A DNA stretch of 64,000 bases from Marivita sp051859345 (GTDB taxonomy: Bacteria > Pseudomonadota > Alphaproteobacteria > Rhodobacterales > Rhodobacteraceae). A program made the position numbers and the translations under genes. The stretch lies in assembly GCF_051859345.1 (NCBI RefSeq), contig NZ_JBHYFV010000001.1, forward strand, positions 62,001-126,000, written 5' to 3'. Within the stretch, counting starts at the first letter, position 1. Each line of letters begins with the position of its first letter. The notes beneath the pieces are model-generated. The model was not told the DNA's origin and did not search any database. It saw only the letters and a list, made by a program, of their open reading frames with translations. Of the stretch, positions 8,339 through 16,549 are shown piece after piece.

Positions 8339-9643
8339 TTATGTGTTTCGCTTGCTGCGCAGCCGCGCAAAGTAATCCATACGTTTCTTCAAGTCCCGTT
8401 CAAACCCGCGTTCGACCGGAGCGTAGAATTCGGTTCGGCCCATGCTGTCGGGAAAGTAGTCCTGCCCCGAAAACCCGTCTTCGGCATCATGGTCATAGGC
8501 ACAGCCCGATCCATATCCCTGTTCCTTCATCAATTTGGTCGGCGCATTCAGGATATGCTTTGGCGGCACAAGCGAACCGGTCTTCTTGGCCGCCGCCCGC
8601 GCGCCTTTGTAAGCAGCATATAGCGCGTTCGATTTTGGCGCGAGCGCCAGATAGACAAGCGCCTGCGCGATCGCCAATTCGCCTTCCGGGCTGCCCAACC
8701 GTTCAAAGGTTTCCCAGCTTTGCAGACAGACCGCCTGCGCCTGCGGATCGGCAAGGCCAATATCCTCGACCGCCATCCGCGTGATCCGACGCGCCAGATA
8801 CCGCGGGTCTTCACCCGCATCCAGCATCCGCGCAAACCAGTAAAGCGCCGCGTCCGGGTCCGAGCCGCGCACCGATTTGTGCAGTGCTGAAATCAGGTTG
8901 TAATGCGCATCCCCCGATTTGTCGTATTGCGCCGCCCGTTTCATCAGGCGTTGGGCCAGCGCGGCACTGTTGAGAGGTGTTTCGACCGACCACGCCATCA
9001 CCTGTTCGATCAGGTTCAAAAGCGCGCGCCCGTCGCCATCCGCCATTTCAAGCAGGTTCTCGCGCGCCGGGCCATCCAGGGGCAAGACGCGGTCCAGTTC
9101 GACCTCTGCCCGCTGTGCCAGCCGTTCCAGATCCGCCAGATCCAACCGCTCGAGCACCAAGACCTGCGCTCGGCTCAGCAAGGCGGCGTTCAGTTCAAAG
9201 GACGGGTTTTCCGTGGTCGCCCCGACAAGCAGGATCGTCCCATCCTCCATATGGGGAAGAAACCCGTCCTGCTGCGCCTTGTTGAACCGGTGGATTTCGT
9301 CGACGAACAGCAATGTTCCCCGCCCGGTCTTGCGACGGTGTTTGGCTGCTTCGAACACCTTGCGCAGTTCGGGCACACCAGAAAAGATCGCGCTGATCTG
9401 GACGAAATGCAGATCGGTTTCATCCGCCAGAAGCCGCGCAATTGTGGTCTTTCCAACCCCAGGCGGCCCCCAGAACACCACCGACCCGAGGCTGCCCGCC
9501 TCCAGCATCACACTCAGCGGCGCATCCGGTCCGATCACCTTGGATTGGCCAATGACCTCGGACAGTTTTCTTGGGCGCAGACGGTCTGCCAAAGGCCGCT
9601 TGGCATCGTCGGGGACATCATCCGTGTCAAAAAGGTCCGCCAC
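8339..9643 (-). CDS. rarA: Replication-associated recombination protein A (AAA+ ATPase)
   Basis: 434-residue MgsA/WRNIP1-type clamp-loader-like ATPase. Walker A is GPPGVGKTT, Walker B is LFVDEIHRF, and arginine-finger and sensor segments lie around GATTENPSFELN. The C-terminal tetramerisation domain holds NALYAAYKGA. It acts at stalled replication forks and binds SSB. It follows the Deg protease gene by three bases on the same strand, so the two are probably cotranscribed. Length is normal for the family. Confidence 0.93.
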   Translation of the reverse strand: MADLFDTDDVPDDAKRPLADRLRPRKLSEVIGQSKVIGPDAPLSVMLEAGSLGSVVFWGPPGVGKTTIARLLADETDLHFVQISAIFSGVPELRKVFEAAKHRRKTGRGTLLFVDEIHRFNKAQQDGFLPHMEDGTILLVGATTENPSFELNAALLSRAQVLVLERLDLADLERLAQRAEVELDRVLPLDGPARENLLEMADGDGRALLNLIEQVMAWSVETPLNSAALAQRLMKRAAQYDKSGDAHYNLISALHKSVRGSDPDAALYWFARMLDAGEDPRYLARRITRMAVEDIGLADPQAQAVCLQSWETFERLGSPEGELAIAQALVYLALAPKSNALYAAYKGARAAAKKTGSLVPPKHILNAPTKLMKEQGYGSGCAYDHDAEDGFSGQDYFPDSMGRTEFYAPVERGFERDLKKRMDYFARLRSKRNT

Positions 9644-9646
9644 CTG

Positions 9647-11044
9647 TCAGGCCCGGAATCGCAGGATCAGGCGCTGCCCACCGCGCTCGGTTTCCATGGC
9701 GACGGTGGGCGCTGCTTGCCGCAGGGCTGGGCCGACATCAGACGGGCTCTGGATCACCGCCCGGTCGATCCGCCGGATCACGTCCCCCGGTTGCAGGCCA
9801 ACACGCCGCCCCAACGGTCCCGGCTCAACAACCACAATCCCCTCCTTGTCGAGCGATAATCCCAGTTCTGCCGCTACCGCAGGATTGATCCGTGCGATCT
9901 GCATTCCGGCCAGCACCTCGCGGTCGCTCAAGACGGCCAGATCGCGCGGCGGATCGTCTGGTGGGGCAATCAGTGTCACGGGGGTGCGCATCAGATCGCC
10001 CTCGTGCAGATACACGATTTCGACAGTTTCACCGAGCCCCTGAACCGACATGCGGAAGACCATTTCTGCCGGGGTGTTCACCGGTCGACCGGCCACCTCG
10101 ACAATCACATCACCCACAGTGATACCCGCCTGCGCCAAGGGGCTTGCCTGATGCAGCGCTGTCAAGACGATGCCTTCAGGACGCAACAACCCCAGACCAT
10201 CGGACAGATCCGCATCCACCGGCTGCCCCGTCACCCCGGCCCACGGACGTTCGAACACGCTTTTGCCATCGCGGGCCTGCTTCAGAAATTGCGCGACAAG
10301 GGCTGCCGGAATGGCAAACCCGATACCGTTGGACCCGCCTGACCGCGTCAGGATGGAGGTGTTGATCCCGATCATCCGCCCGGCCACATCAATCAAGGCG
10401 CCCCCGGAATTGCCCGGATTTATCGGCGCGTCCGTCTGGATGAAATACCCCCGTGCGCTTCCGGTGGCCGTTCCCGACCGCGCCAGTCCCGACACGATCC
10501 CCGAGGACACTGTCTGGCCCACGCCAAACGGGTTTCCGATCGCCAGAACAAGCTCTCCAACCTCAACCGTGTCACTGTCGCGCAATTGCAGAAACGGCAT
10601 GTCCTCGGCGTCGATCTTGAGGATGGCAAGGTCCGAATCCTCGTCCCCGATCAAGACGCGCGCATGAAATTCCCGACGGTCGTTCAAGACAACCCGGATG
10701 TCATCCGCCTGACCAACAACGTGGTAATTCGACACGACGTAGCCATCCGAGGACACGATCACCCCCGATCCAAGCGAGTTCTGAACCCGCGGTCGCGCGC
10801 TGCCGAAATCCCGGAAGAACCCGCCGAAAAATGGATCATCCTGAAACGGACTGCGCCGTGTCTGAACCACCCGGCGCGCGTAGATGTTGACGACCGCAGG
10901 GGCTGCCTCTTTCACCATAGGCGCAAAGGACAGGCTGATTTCAGCTGCCGAAGAGGGCACCCGCGCTTCGGTACCAGACTGCGCCGACCCCGGCCCAGCC
11001 AAGGAAATCATGAGGAATGCGCAAAGAAGTCTGATCACGGTCAT
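9647..11044 (-). CDS. Deg/HtrA-type periplasmic serine protease
   Basis: 465-residue secreted protease with a Sec signal peptide (MTVIRLLCAFLMISLAGPGSAQS). The trypsin-like domain carries the triad His in SNYHVVG, Asp in DSDLAILKID and Ser in NPGNSGGAL, followed by two PDZ domains (about residues 265-350 and 385-465). It degrades or refolds damaged envelope proteins. The second PDZ is compact, as in DegQ/MucD relatives. It lies just upstream of rarA on the same strand. Confidence 0.88.
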   Translation of the reverse strand: MTVIRLLCAFLMISLAGPGSAQSGTEARVPSSAAEISLSFAPMVKEAAPAVVNIYARRVVQTRRSPFQDDPFFGGFFRDFGSARPRVQNSLGSGVIVSSDGYVVSNYHVVGQADDIRVVLNDRREFHARVLIGDEDSDLAILKIDAEDMPFLQLRDSDTVEVGELVLAIGNPFGVGQTVSSGIVSGLARSGTATGSARGYFIQTDAPINPGNSGGALIDVAGRMIGINTSILTRSGGSNGIGFAIPAALVAQFLKQARDGKSVFERPWAGVTGQPVDADLSDGLGLLRPEGIVLTALHQASPLAQAGITVGDVIVEVAGRPVNTPAEMVFRMSVQGLGETVEIVYLHEGDLMRTPVTLIAPPDDPPRDLAVLSDREVLAGMQIARINPAVAAELGLSLDKEGIVVVEPGPLGRRVGLQPGDVIRRIDRAVIQSPSDVGPALRQAAPTVAMETERGGQRLILRFRA

Positions 11045-11223
11045 AGCCCGGATATGTCGGGCGCATGAGGCTTTTGCAAGTCTGCGATGGCCGCCCGGAC
11101 GAGGATTTCCTCAACACCGCAAGACCATCGTCGCCGGTGGCGCTGGACCCACGATGCCCTGCGTATGGCGCTTGATGACTTCCGCGCGCGCAGCGCCGAG
11201 GACTTTCGGGAGCGGGTCGGAGG

Positions 11224-11943
11224 CTAACCCTCCAACGTCAACGTAACCCGATCCCCGGCGAACCAAGTGCGCCCATACTCGACCGGGACTCCCGCAGCTT
11301 CGACATTCACGCTGGTCGATCGCAAGAGCGGGTCGCCTTCGCGAAGGTGCAGGTGCAGGGCTTGTGTGACATCCGCCAGAACCGCCGTCAGCCGGGTCGA
11401 AGCACGGGTATAGTCGGCCACCCCCGCAAGTGCCAAAGCTTCGGTCACGCTGCTGGTCTCGGTCAGGTGTTGGTCCATCGCCTTAACCCGGTCCAGCGGG
11501 AACACGCTTTCAAACAGCGCAATCGGCGCTCCGTCCGCCAGTGACAGCCCATGATAGGAACAGACCGGCGCGCCCTCGTCGATCTCGAGCGCCCGCGCTT
11601 CGCCCGCGGTGGCAGCACGGGATTCGACATCGAGGATGCGCTTTTCCGGCCGCCGCCCAGCGGCCAGCAGGTTCTCGTGGAACCGTACCCGTTCGCCAAT
11701 CGGGTAATCAGTGGGTGTTGAGGCGACAAACGTCCCAGCGCCGCGGCGGGTGCGCACCAGACCTTCGGCCACAAGCTGTGACAAGGCGTGGCGCACCGTG
11801 TGGCGGTTGACCCCGAACCGCGCCGAGAGTTGGGCCTCGGTCGGGAGCTTGTCTGCGGGCAGGTAACGCCCTTCGGAAATATCCGCCCGCAGCGCCGTGG
11901 CGATGGCCTGCCAGACAGGGGTCGAGGACCGGGTGTTACGCAA
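11224..11943 (-). CDS. phnF: PhnF-type GntR/HutC transcriptional regulator (first copy)
   Basis: 239-residue regulator with an N-terminal GntR winged helix (LPTEAQLSARFGVNRHTVRH, residues about 30-60) and a C-terminal UTRA ligand-binding domain. PhnF proteins repress or tune C-P lyase operons. The frame opens with TTG at 11943, with no ATG and an in-frame stop two codons upstream, so a TTG start is needed. It diverges from the decayed phn genes, so it is now an orphan unless it also controls the second phn locus. Confidence 0.85.
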   Translation of the reverse strand: MRNTRSSTPVWQAIATALRADISEGRYLPADKLPTEAQLSARFGVNRHTVRHALSQLVAEGLVRTRRGAGTFVASTPTDYPIGERVRFHENLLAAGRRPEKRILDVESRAATAGEARALEIDEGAPVCSYHGLSLADGAPIALFESVFPLDRVKAMDQHLTETSSVTEALALAGVADYTRASTRLTAVLADVTQALHLHLREGDPLLRSTSVNVEAAGVPVEYGRTWFAGDRVTLTLEG

Positions 11944-11991
11944 ATTTCACAAAACTCCGCTGTCTCGGATCGGGTAATCTGGTATGATGTA

Positions 11992-12005
11992 TCTAGTTGT
12001 ATAGA
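11992..12005. promoter_or_regulatory. Possible GntR/HutC operator in front of decayed phnG
   Basis: TCTA-GTTGTA-TAGA forms an inverted repeat in the 81-base divergent gap between phnF and the phnG remnant. It contains TGTATAGA, close to the half-site bound by HutC-type GntR regulators. It is different from the ATTCATCCGAATGAAT palindrome at the second phn locus, which suggests the two PhnF proteins have different sites. Confidence 0.4.
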
Positions 12006-12024
12006 AGATCACAAAGGTGTCGAG

Positions 12025-12227
12025 ATGAAAGACACAACCGACCGGCCCAAGGATCGCAAGGCTTGGATGAGCCTGATGGCGAAGGCCCCCAAAGGACGTA
12101 TCGCCGCCCTGCCCGACGCGCTGCCCTGCCGCGCCAAGGTGCTTGAACCTCTGGAGCAGGAACAAACCGCGCGGCGCGGCACACGCGCACAAAAGGTCGC
12201 CGCCACCAAGGTGGATTTCTTTACCAT
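12025..12227 (+). pseudogene. phnG remnant with an internal deletion
   Basis: The first 34 residues (MKDTTDRPKDRKAWMSLMA...) match the N-terminus of canonical PhnG and the last 34 (RAKVLEPLEQEQTARR ... KVDFFTM) match its C-terminus, which in E. coli PhnG reads DFFTMVRG. The central 70-80 residues, including the usual MGGTG and GRDK segments, are missing at a clean in-frame joint. After DFFTM the sequence passes straight into the middle of phnH. The reading frame stays open through phnH into phnI, making a 403-codon composite frame (12025-13236). The ATG keeps a ribosome-binding site. Confidence 0.8.
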
Positions 12228-12440
12228 GTGTCGACCTATCCCATTGGCACGTCGGAATATCCGGATCGGTCTGCCAACCTGTCCCTGCCCGAAACACAGG
12301 CGTTTCAGGACAACGCAGCACTGTTCCCGACGGGGCTTGATTTCTTCTTCACAAGCGGCGTCCGCATCGCGGCGCTGCCGCGAAGCACGAAGGTCTCGCG
12401 CTCAAGTAGCGAAGCAGTGGTGCAAGAAGGAGCGCGCTGA
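12228..12440 (+). pseudogene. phnH remnant, C-terminal fragments
   Basis: In a different frame from the phnG piece, about 70 residues contain STYPIGTSEYPDRSAN followed by LPETQAFQDN, FPTGLDFFFTSG and RIAALPRSTKV. These are recognisable late PhnH segments; canonical PhnH has a longer linker between the EYPDRSA and LPE stretches. The N-terminal two thirds are absent and there is a second internal loss. The fragment ends in TGA two bases before the phnI-remnant ATG. Non-functional as PhnH. Confidence 0.78.
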
Positions 12441-12441
12441 C

Positions 12442-13236
12442 ATGGCCTTTGATCGGCGCATCTCGACCACGTTCAAGGATCTGCCGGGTGGTCAGGTGCT
12501 TGGCCTCACGTTTGACAACACGCACCGCCTTCTGGACTTCAAACTCGCCGCCGATGGCAAGACCCCGGATGCACCCACGCGCGAGGCCGAACCCGGCCCA
12601 GTTCCGCATGTGACCGACTTCCTGAACCGCGAAGGCCTGATCGAAGAAGCCCCACACGACGACACACCGCCGCCCGACCTGACACACGAACCGCTGGAAA
12701 TGTCCGCTGACCGGGCGCTGCAGCTGCAAGCGCTGACCCGCGCAGACGAAGGCTTTACCCTGTCGATGGCCCATTCCACGCAACGCGGCTACGCCCGCAG
12801 CCACGCCTTTGTCGGCGAATTGCGCATCGGCACCGTGCCGGTCGAAATGGAGAACCCCGAATTGGGTTTTGCCATCGGGATCGGTGAAATCACCCTGACC
12901 GAGTGTGAAACCGTCAACCAGTTCAAGGGGTCCAGGACCGAACCACCGCAATTCACCCGCCGCTATGGGTTGGTGTTCGGTCAGACCGAACGCATGGCGA
13001 TCTCAATGGCGCTGGTCGATCGCGCACTGCGGTGGGAAGAGCTGGGCGAGGACAATGTCGGCGCTCCGGCGCAGGATGCGGAATTTGTGCTTTACCACGC
13101 GGACAATATCCAGGCGACGGGCTTGCTCGAACATATCAAGCTGCCGCATTACGTTGATTTCCAGTCCGAACTGGAACTGGTGCGCAAACTGCGCCGCGAG
13201 GTCGGGGAAAGCCAACATCAGGATGCGGCAGAATGA
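12442..13236 (+). pseudogene. phnI remnant, N-terminally deleted
   Basis: 264 residues that keep the original start context (AAGGAG site, ATG) but jump from Met-Ala to FDRRISTTFKDLPGGQ, which lies about 100 residues into canonical PhnI. From there to the end, including RGYARSH, FVLYHADNIQATG and LPHYVDFQSELELVR, it is like canonical PhnI. PhnI strips adenine from ATP to install a phosphonate on ribose; loss of the first quarter should abolish that. It is listed as a pseudogene, although it could be translated. Confidence 0.78.
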
Positions 13237-13238
13237 CC

Positions 13239-13406
13239 TCAGTCGCCGCCACCATCCCCGCCGCCATCCCCGCCGTCACCGTCACTGTCGGACGACCCTT
13301 CAAGGGCCGAATTCAGCCAACTGCCCTCAAAGCAGATGCCGATGAAGGTCCGACCGGCCAAAAGGGCGACAAAGCCCAGCGCAATCAGGATCACGGTCCA
13401 GTCCAT
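13239..13406 (-). CDS. Small single-span membrane protein, hypothetical
   Basis: 55-codon frame on the minus strand. MDWTVILIALGFVALLAGR gives one membrane helix, then FIGICFEGSWLN, then a Ser/Asp/Gly tail of GDGG-type repeats. It ends two bases from the phnI remnant's stop (convergent). No family recognised. Support is the ATG, the hydrophobic start and the organised composition; its position in a decayed locus could mean a young or retained gene. Confidence 0.4.
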   Translation of the reverse strand: MDWTVILIALGFVALLAGRTFIGICFEGSWLNSALEGSSDSDGDGGDGGGDGGGD

Positions 13407-13507
13407 AAAACCTCACACATCTTTTGCGCGACGGGCGTAGCACGGGACTACGGCCCTCTTGTGGCGTCTGGGACAGGGGGCTTGGCATGACCCCCGCAGC
13501 ACCACGT

Positions 13508-13711
13508 TCAACCGCGGCGACGATTCAAGGGAAGGTCGAAAATGCCGCTTTTGTTGGCGGGATCGCAGAACCAGCCATCCGGGCCGATCAGATCGCTGGG
13601 CACCAGCCGCTCCAGTCTTGGCAGCAGGCGGAACAGCACCGGCTCAAGCGCGAGCCACGCAACAAGGGCAAGGCCCACCCACCACAAGACATGGATCATC
13701 AACGCAACCAT
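13508..13711 (-). CDS. Small membrane-anchored hypothetical protein
   Basis: 67-residue frame (ATG 13711, or 13699 for the second Met). A hydrophobic helix MIHVLWWVGLALVAWLALEP is followed by a basic segment and the organised tail LVPSDLIGPDGWFCDPANKSG. The conserved-looking tail and codon use suggest a real gene. It lies between the phnI and phnJ remnants on the opposite strand, beside the 55-residue membrane frame. Function unknown. Confidence 0.45.
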   Translation of the reverse strand: MVALMIHVLWWVGLALVAWLALEPVLFRLLPRLERLVPSDLIGPDGWFCDPANKSGIFDLPLNRRRG

Positions 13712-13776
13712 AAGACCCCCGGGTTTTCGGACAGCGACTCGTTGCGTCGCAATAACCACAGCAGTGAGACAGTCTT

Positions 13777-14226
13777 GTGACACCCTCATCAGAGTACAAA
13801 TTCGCGTATCTGGCCGATCACCCCTTTGACCTTTGCGGGGCAGAAGACAGCTATCTGGACGACGCGGGCGGGCGGATGTTCGTCTGCTCCGACACCGATT
13901 ATTGCGAAGGGCGGCAGGGGCAAGACTTTCGCAGCAAAGCGGTGGATTGGTTCGAACGGGTCGATGACCGGCCCACCACCTTTTCCGGCGGCATGCAGCA
14001 ACGCCTCCAGATCGCGCGCAACCTTGTCACCGGACCACGGCTGGTCTTCATGGACGAACCCACAGGCGGGCTAGCTGCCAACCGCGAAGTCGTGCTGTCG
14101 CTATTCGAAGCAGCCAAGGCAAGCGGCACAGCGATCATCGGCATCTTCCACGACGAAGCTGCACGCATGCGCGTCTGCGACCGCGAGATCGACGTGAGCC
14201 GCTTTACCCCGGCACGCGCGGCATGA
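13777..14226 (+). pseudogene. phnJ-phnK-phnL composite remnant in one open frame
   Basis: 149-codon frame assembled from three genes. Residues about 1-12 (EYKFAYL) match the N-terminus of PhnJ and 13-43 its Fe-S tail (DLCGAEDSYLD, FVCSDTDYC). About 44-100 come from PhnK (DDRPTTFSGGMQQRLQIARN, VFMDEPTGGL). The rest (ANREVVLSLFEAAKASG, GIFHDEAAR, CDREIDV) is the C-terminus of PhnL. All enzyme and ATPase N-terminal parts, including Walker A, are gone. It starts with GTG and its TGA overlaps the phnN ATG (ATGA), as phnL would have done, so translation into phnN is kept. Confidence 0.8.
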
Positions 14227-14768
14227 GCGGGGGGCGCCTTATCGCAGTGGTCGGCCCGTCGGGTGTCGGCAAGGACAGCGTCATGGCGGGCCTGATCACG
14301 GCACGTCCTGAGATGCGCCTTGTGCGCCGCACCATCACCCGCGCGCCGGGTTTGGGCGGCGAAGACTACGACGCCGTGACGTCCGACGCCTTTGCCAAAG
14401 CCGCCGAAAGCGGCGCGTTCTGCGTGTATTGGTCGGCGCATGGCCTGTCTTACGGGATCCCGGCGGATGTCCTCACCGATGTGCAGCGCGGCAGGGACTG
14501 CCTTGCGAATTTTTCGCGCAGCGCTCTGGAGCAAGCTACCGAGGTTTTCCCGAATATGACCGTGCTCAACATCACCGCTTCACCGGCAACGCTGGCCCGT
14601 CGCCTTGCGGGACGTGGCCGCGAAACCGAAGCCGAGATTGCGGCCCGGCTGGCGCAGGCCGACAAGTGCCTGCCGACGGGATTGGACGTGGTGACCATCG
14701 CCAATGACGGCGCGCTCGAGGACACCGTCGCGCAGGCGTTTGCTGCGCTTCAACCAGCGAGGGCGTAA
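14223..14768 (+). CDS. phnN: Ribose 1,5-bisphosphate phosphokinase PhnN
   Basis: 181-residue P-loop kinase of the guanylate-kinase-like PhnN family. Walker A GPSGVGKDS is at about residues 11-19, then RRTITRAPGLGGEDYD and the lid RGRETEAEIAARL. It converts ribose 1,5-bisphosphate, a by-product of the C-P lyase route, to PRPP. It is the only intact gene of the first phn strand and full length for the family. Its start overlaps the composite remnant by ATGA; its 3' end overlaps the convergent DUF1045 gene by 19 bases. It could serve the second phn locus. Confidence 0.87.
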   Translation: MSGGRLIAVVGPSGVGKDSVMAGLITARPEMRLVRRTITRAPGLGGEDYDAVTSDAFAKAAESGAFCVYWSAHGLSYGIPADVLTDVQRGRDCLANFSRSALEQATEVFPNMTVLNITASPATLARRLAGRGRETEAEIAARLAQADKCLPTGLDVVTIANDGALEDTVAQAFAALQPARA

Positions 14769-15421
14769 CGTTGAATCAACTCGAACCGCCCGTCCTGCCG
14801 CTCTCCGACCAGCGCCACCTCGTCCATGACAAAGGGCGCGGGCAAGGGCGGCAGATGTGTCCGGGCGGTCTCGGACCAATGGTCGATCTGGTCAACCGGC
14901 AGACGTCCGGTCAGGGTCAGGTGAAAACGGAATTCCTCCATGACGTAAGGATAGCCCCAGCGTTGCAACAGCGCCTCTTGCCGTTCCGACAGCCGCGCCT
15001 TGCGGCGGCGTTCCAGTTCGGCGGCATCGGGCGGCGCGCGAAACGTGTCCAGCGCCTCGACACAGGTGGCGGCGACACGGGCAATATCAAAGGTGTCCCC
15101 AACAGGAGCCAGTGCGAGAAACCGCCCCAAACAAGTCATGGCCAAACCGTCGCTTTGCCCCGGCACGCAGGTCTGCGCCACTTGCGACATCGCCAGTTTC
15201 AATCCCTCGACATGGGTTCCTTCGGCCAGTCGAAATGGCGGTTTCAACGTCCCGTGAAATCCGTATTTGCGCGGAGTCATCGTCACATCATCGAGACCGG
15301 GCACATCGGGTCGAACAGTGTCGCGCCCCGCGACACAATCCCATCCCAGCCACGCCGCCCCAAACTCGGCCAATGCGCCGTCGGGCGGCAGATAATATAC
15401 CGCAAAACGAGCGTAGGACAT
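14750..15421 (-). CDS. DUF1045 phosphonate-locus protein
   Basis: 223-residue protein starting MSYARFAVYYLPPDGALAEF. This is the DUF1045 family found in C-P lyase gene clusters and related by fold to 2H phosphoesterases; HGTLKPPFRL and HLTLTGRL look like the two H-x-T/S motifs. It may act on cyclic ribose phosphates (inference). The longer open frame to 15562 runs back into the decayed transferase gene, so ATG 15421, with a GGAGAATTC site, is preferred. It is the distal gene after phnCDE1E2. Confidence 0.82.
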   Translation of the reverse strand: MSYARFAVYYLPPDGALAEFGAAWLGWDCVAGRDTVRPDVPGLDDVTMTPRKYGFHGTLKPPFRLAEGTHVEGLKLAMSQVAQTCVPGQSDGLAMTCLGRFLALAPVGDTFDIARVAATCVEALDTFRAPPDAAELERRRKARLSERQEALLQRWGYPYVMEEFRFHLTLTGRLPVDQIDHWSETARTHLPPLPAPFVMDEVALVGERQDGRFELIQRYALAG

Positions 15422-15432
15422 GAATTCTCCTT

Positions 15433-15669
15433 TCATACCGACCCATTGGACAGAGGCAGATGACGGTTCCATGTCAGAGGTGCTGCATCTTGCCAATGCC
15501 CGGATTGATACGCGTTGCGTTTGCGATGGAACACATCTTGCCAGTCGTGGTCCAGACAACAAGGCAGTTCCGGTTGATGAAGGACCAGTCCCCCTTCGAC
15601 CTCGGTCCTCGCACCAATATCGAAATCCTCGACCCTGGCCTCGGGATGGATGGTGGGTGCATCCGACAA
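15433..15669 (-). pseudogene. Decayed hexapeptide-repeat acetyltransferase of the phosphonate locus
   Basis: The N-terminal frame (MSDAPTIHPEARVEDFDIGARTEV up to about 15585) matches the left-handed beta-helix transferases that accompany phn genes. From about 15610 to 15480 the recognisable continuation (WSFINRNCLVV, GKMCSIANATRINPGI) is in a different frame. So there is at least one frameshift, and the C-terminal half is gone. Intact relatives run to about 200 residues. It sits between phnE2 and the DUF1045 gene, the usual place for this gene. Confidence 0.68.
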
Positions 15670-15691
15670 AAGTTTGTCGCCTTGGCCCCGG

Positions 15692-16549
15692 TCATTTCGC
15701 GAGATCCGTCTTGCCGATCAGCTTTGCCCGGATCAGCCCGGAGAGCCAGTCAATCACATAGACCATCGCGATGATGAGAAAGATGATCGACCACGCCTCG
15801 TCCCATTTGTACGCCGCGATCCGGTCTGACAGCAGAAACCCGATGCCGCCAGCGCCGACGATCCCAAGGATCGTGCCGGAGCGGACATTGGATTCGAAGT
15901 TGTAAAGCAGGATCGACAGGATCACCGGGTTGACCTGCGGCATCACCCCGAAGCGGATTTGTTGCAAGCGCGATCCGCCCGACGCCTTGACGCCTTCGAC
16001 CGGCTTTTCGGACGTGTTCTCGATGGCTTCGGAAAACAGTTTGGCAAAGGTGCCGATCTCGCTCACCGCGATGGCAAGGATGCCAGGCAGCGGGCCAAGA
16101 CCGAAGGCGCGAATGAAGATCAGCGCAAGGATCAGCGTTTCGAACGCGCGGATGATGTCGTAGCCGCGCCGCGTGCCGAGGCGGAGGACATTCAGCCGGT
16201 TGATGTTCTTCGCGCCAAGGAAGGACAGCGGAAACGCGAACACCGCGCCAAGAACCGTGCCAAGGAACGCGATGGCAAGCGTTTCGCCAAGTCCGTTCAG
16301 GATTTCCGAGAACGACTCCCAATTGTCCCAGACATGCGGCGGGAACATGAAGCTGGCTACCGTACCGAACCGAGCCAGCCCCTCCCAAATCCGGGCGGGC
16401 GTGATGTTGAAGTCGTAAAGACACCAGATGAACAAACTGATGAAGAACACCCACAGCGCGGTCCGGCGCAGACGCACCTCCAACGGGGCCTGAAAGACCA
16501 GGGGCATCCGCGTGCGGGCTGATGCAATCTGGTCTGGCGTCATGGTCAT
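15692..16549 (-). CDS. phnE: Phosphonate ABC transporter permease PhnE (second)
   Basis: 285-residue inner-membrane permease with six hydrophobic segments and the PhnE motif SEAIENTSEKPVEGVKASGG. It pairs with the upstream PhnE paralogue to form the pore. The long open frame to 16822 lies inside the neighbour; ATG 16549 overlaps the neighbour's TGA as ATGA and was chosen. Part of phnCDE1E2. Confidence 0.88.
   Translation of the reverse strand: MTMTPDQIASARTRMPLVFQAPLEVRLRRTALWVFFISLFIWCLYDFNITPARIWEGLARFGTVASFMFPPHVWDNWESFSEILNGLGETLAIAFLGTVLGAVFAFPLSFLGAKNINRLNVLRLGTRRGYDIIRAFETLILALIFIRAFGLGPLPGILAIAVSEIGTFAKLFSEAIENTSEKPVEGVKASGGSRLQQIRFGVMPQVNPVILSILLYNFESNVRSGTILGIVGAGGIGFLLSDRIAAYKWDEAWSIIFLIIAMVYVIDWLSGLIRAKLIGKTDLAK

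Noticed and set aside
11087..11227. 46-codon plus-strand frame ending AEDFRERVGG
   Set aside because: No start signal or known domain; overlaps the 3' end of phnF. Could be the tail of a lost gene, but there is not enough to call it.
12025..13236. Reading the 403-codon composite frame as one new functional fusion protein
   Set aside because: The middle part is phnH sequence read in the wrong frame, so the continuous frame is a by-product of high GC, although phnI' itself could be translated.
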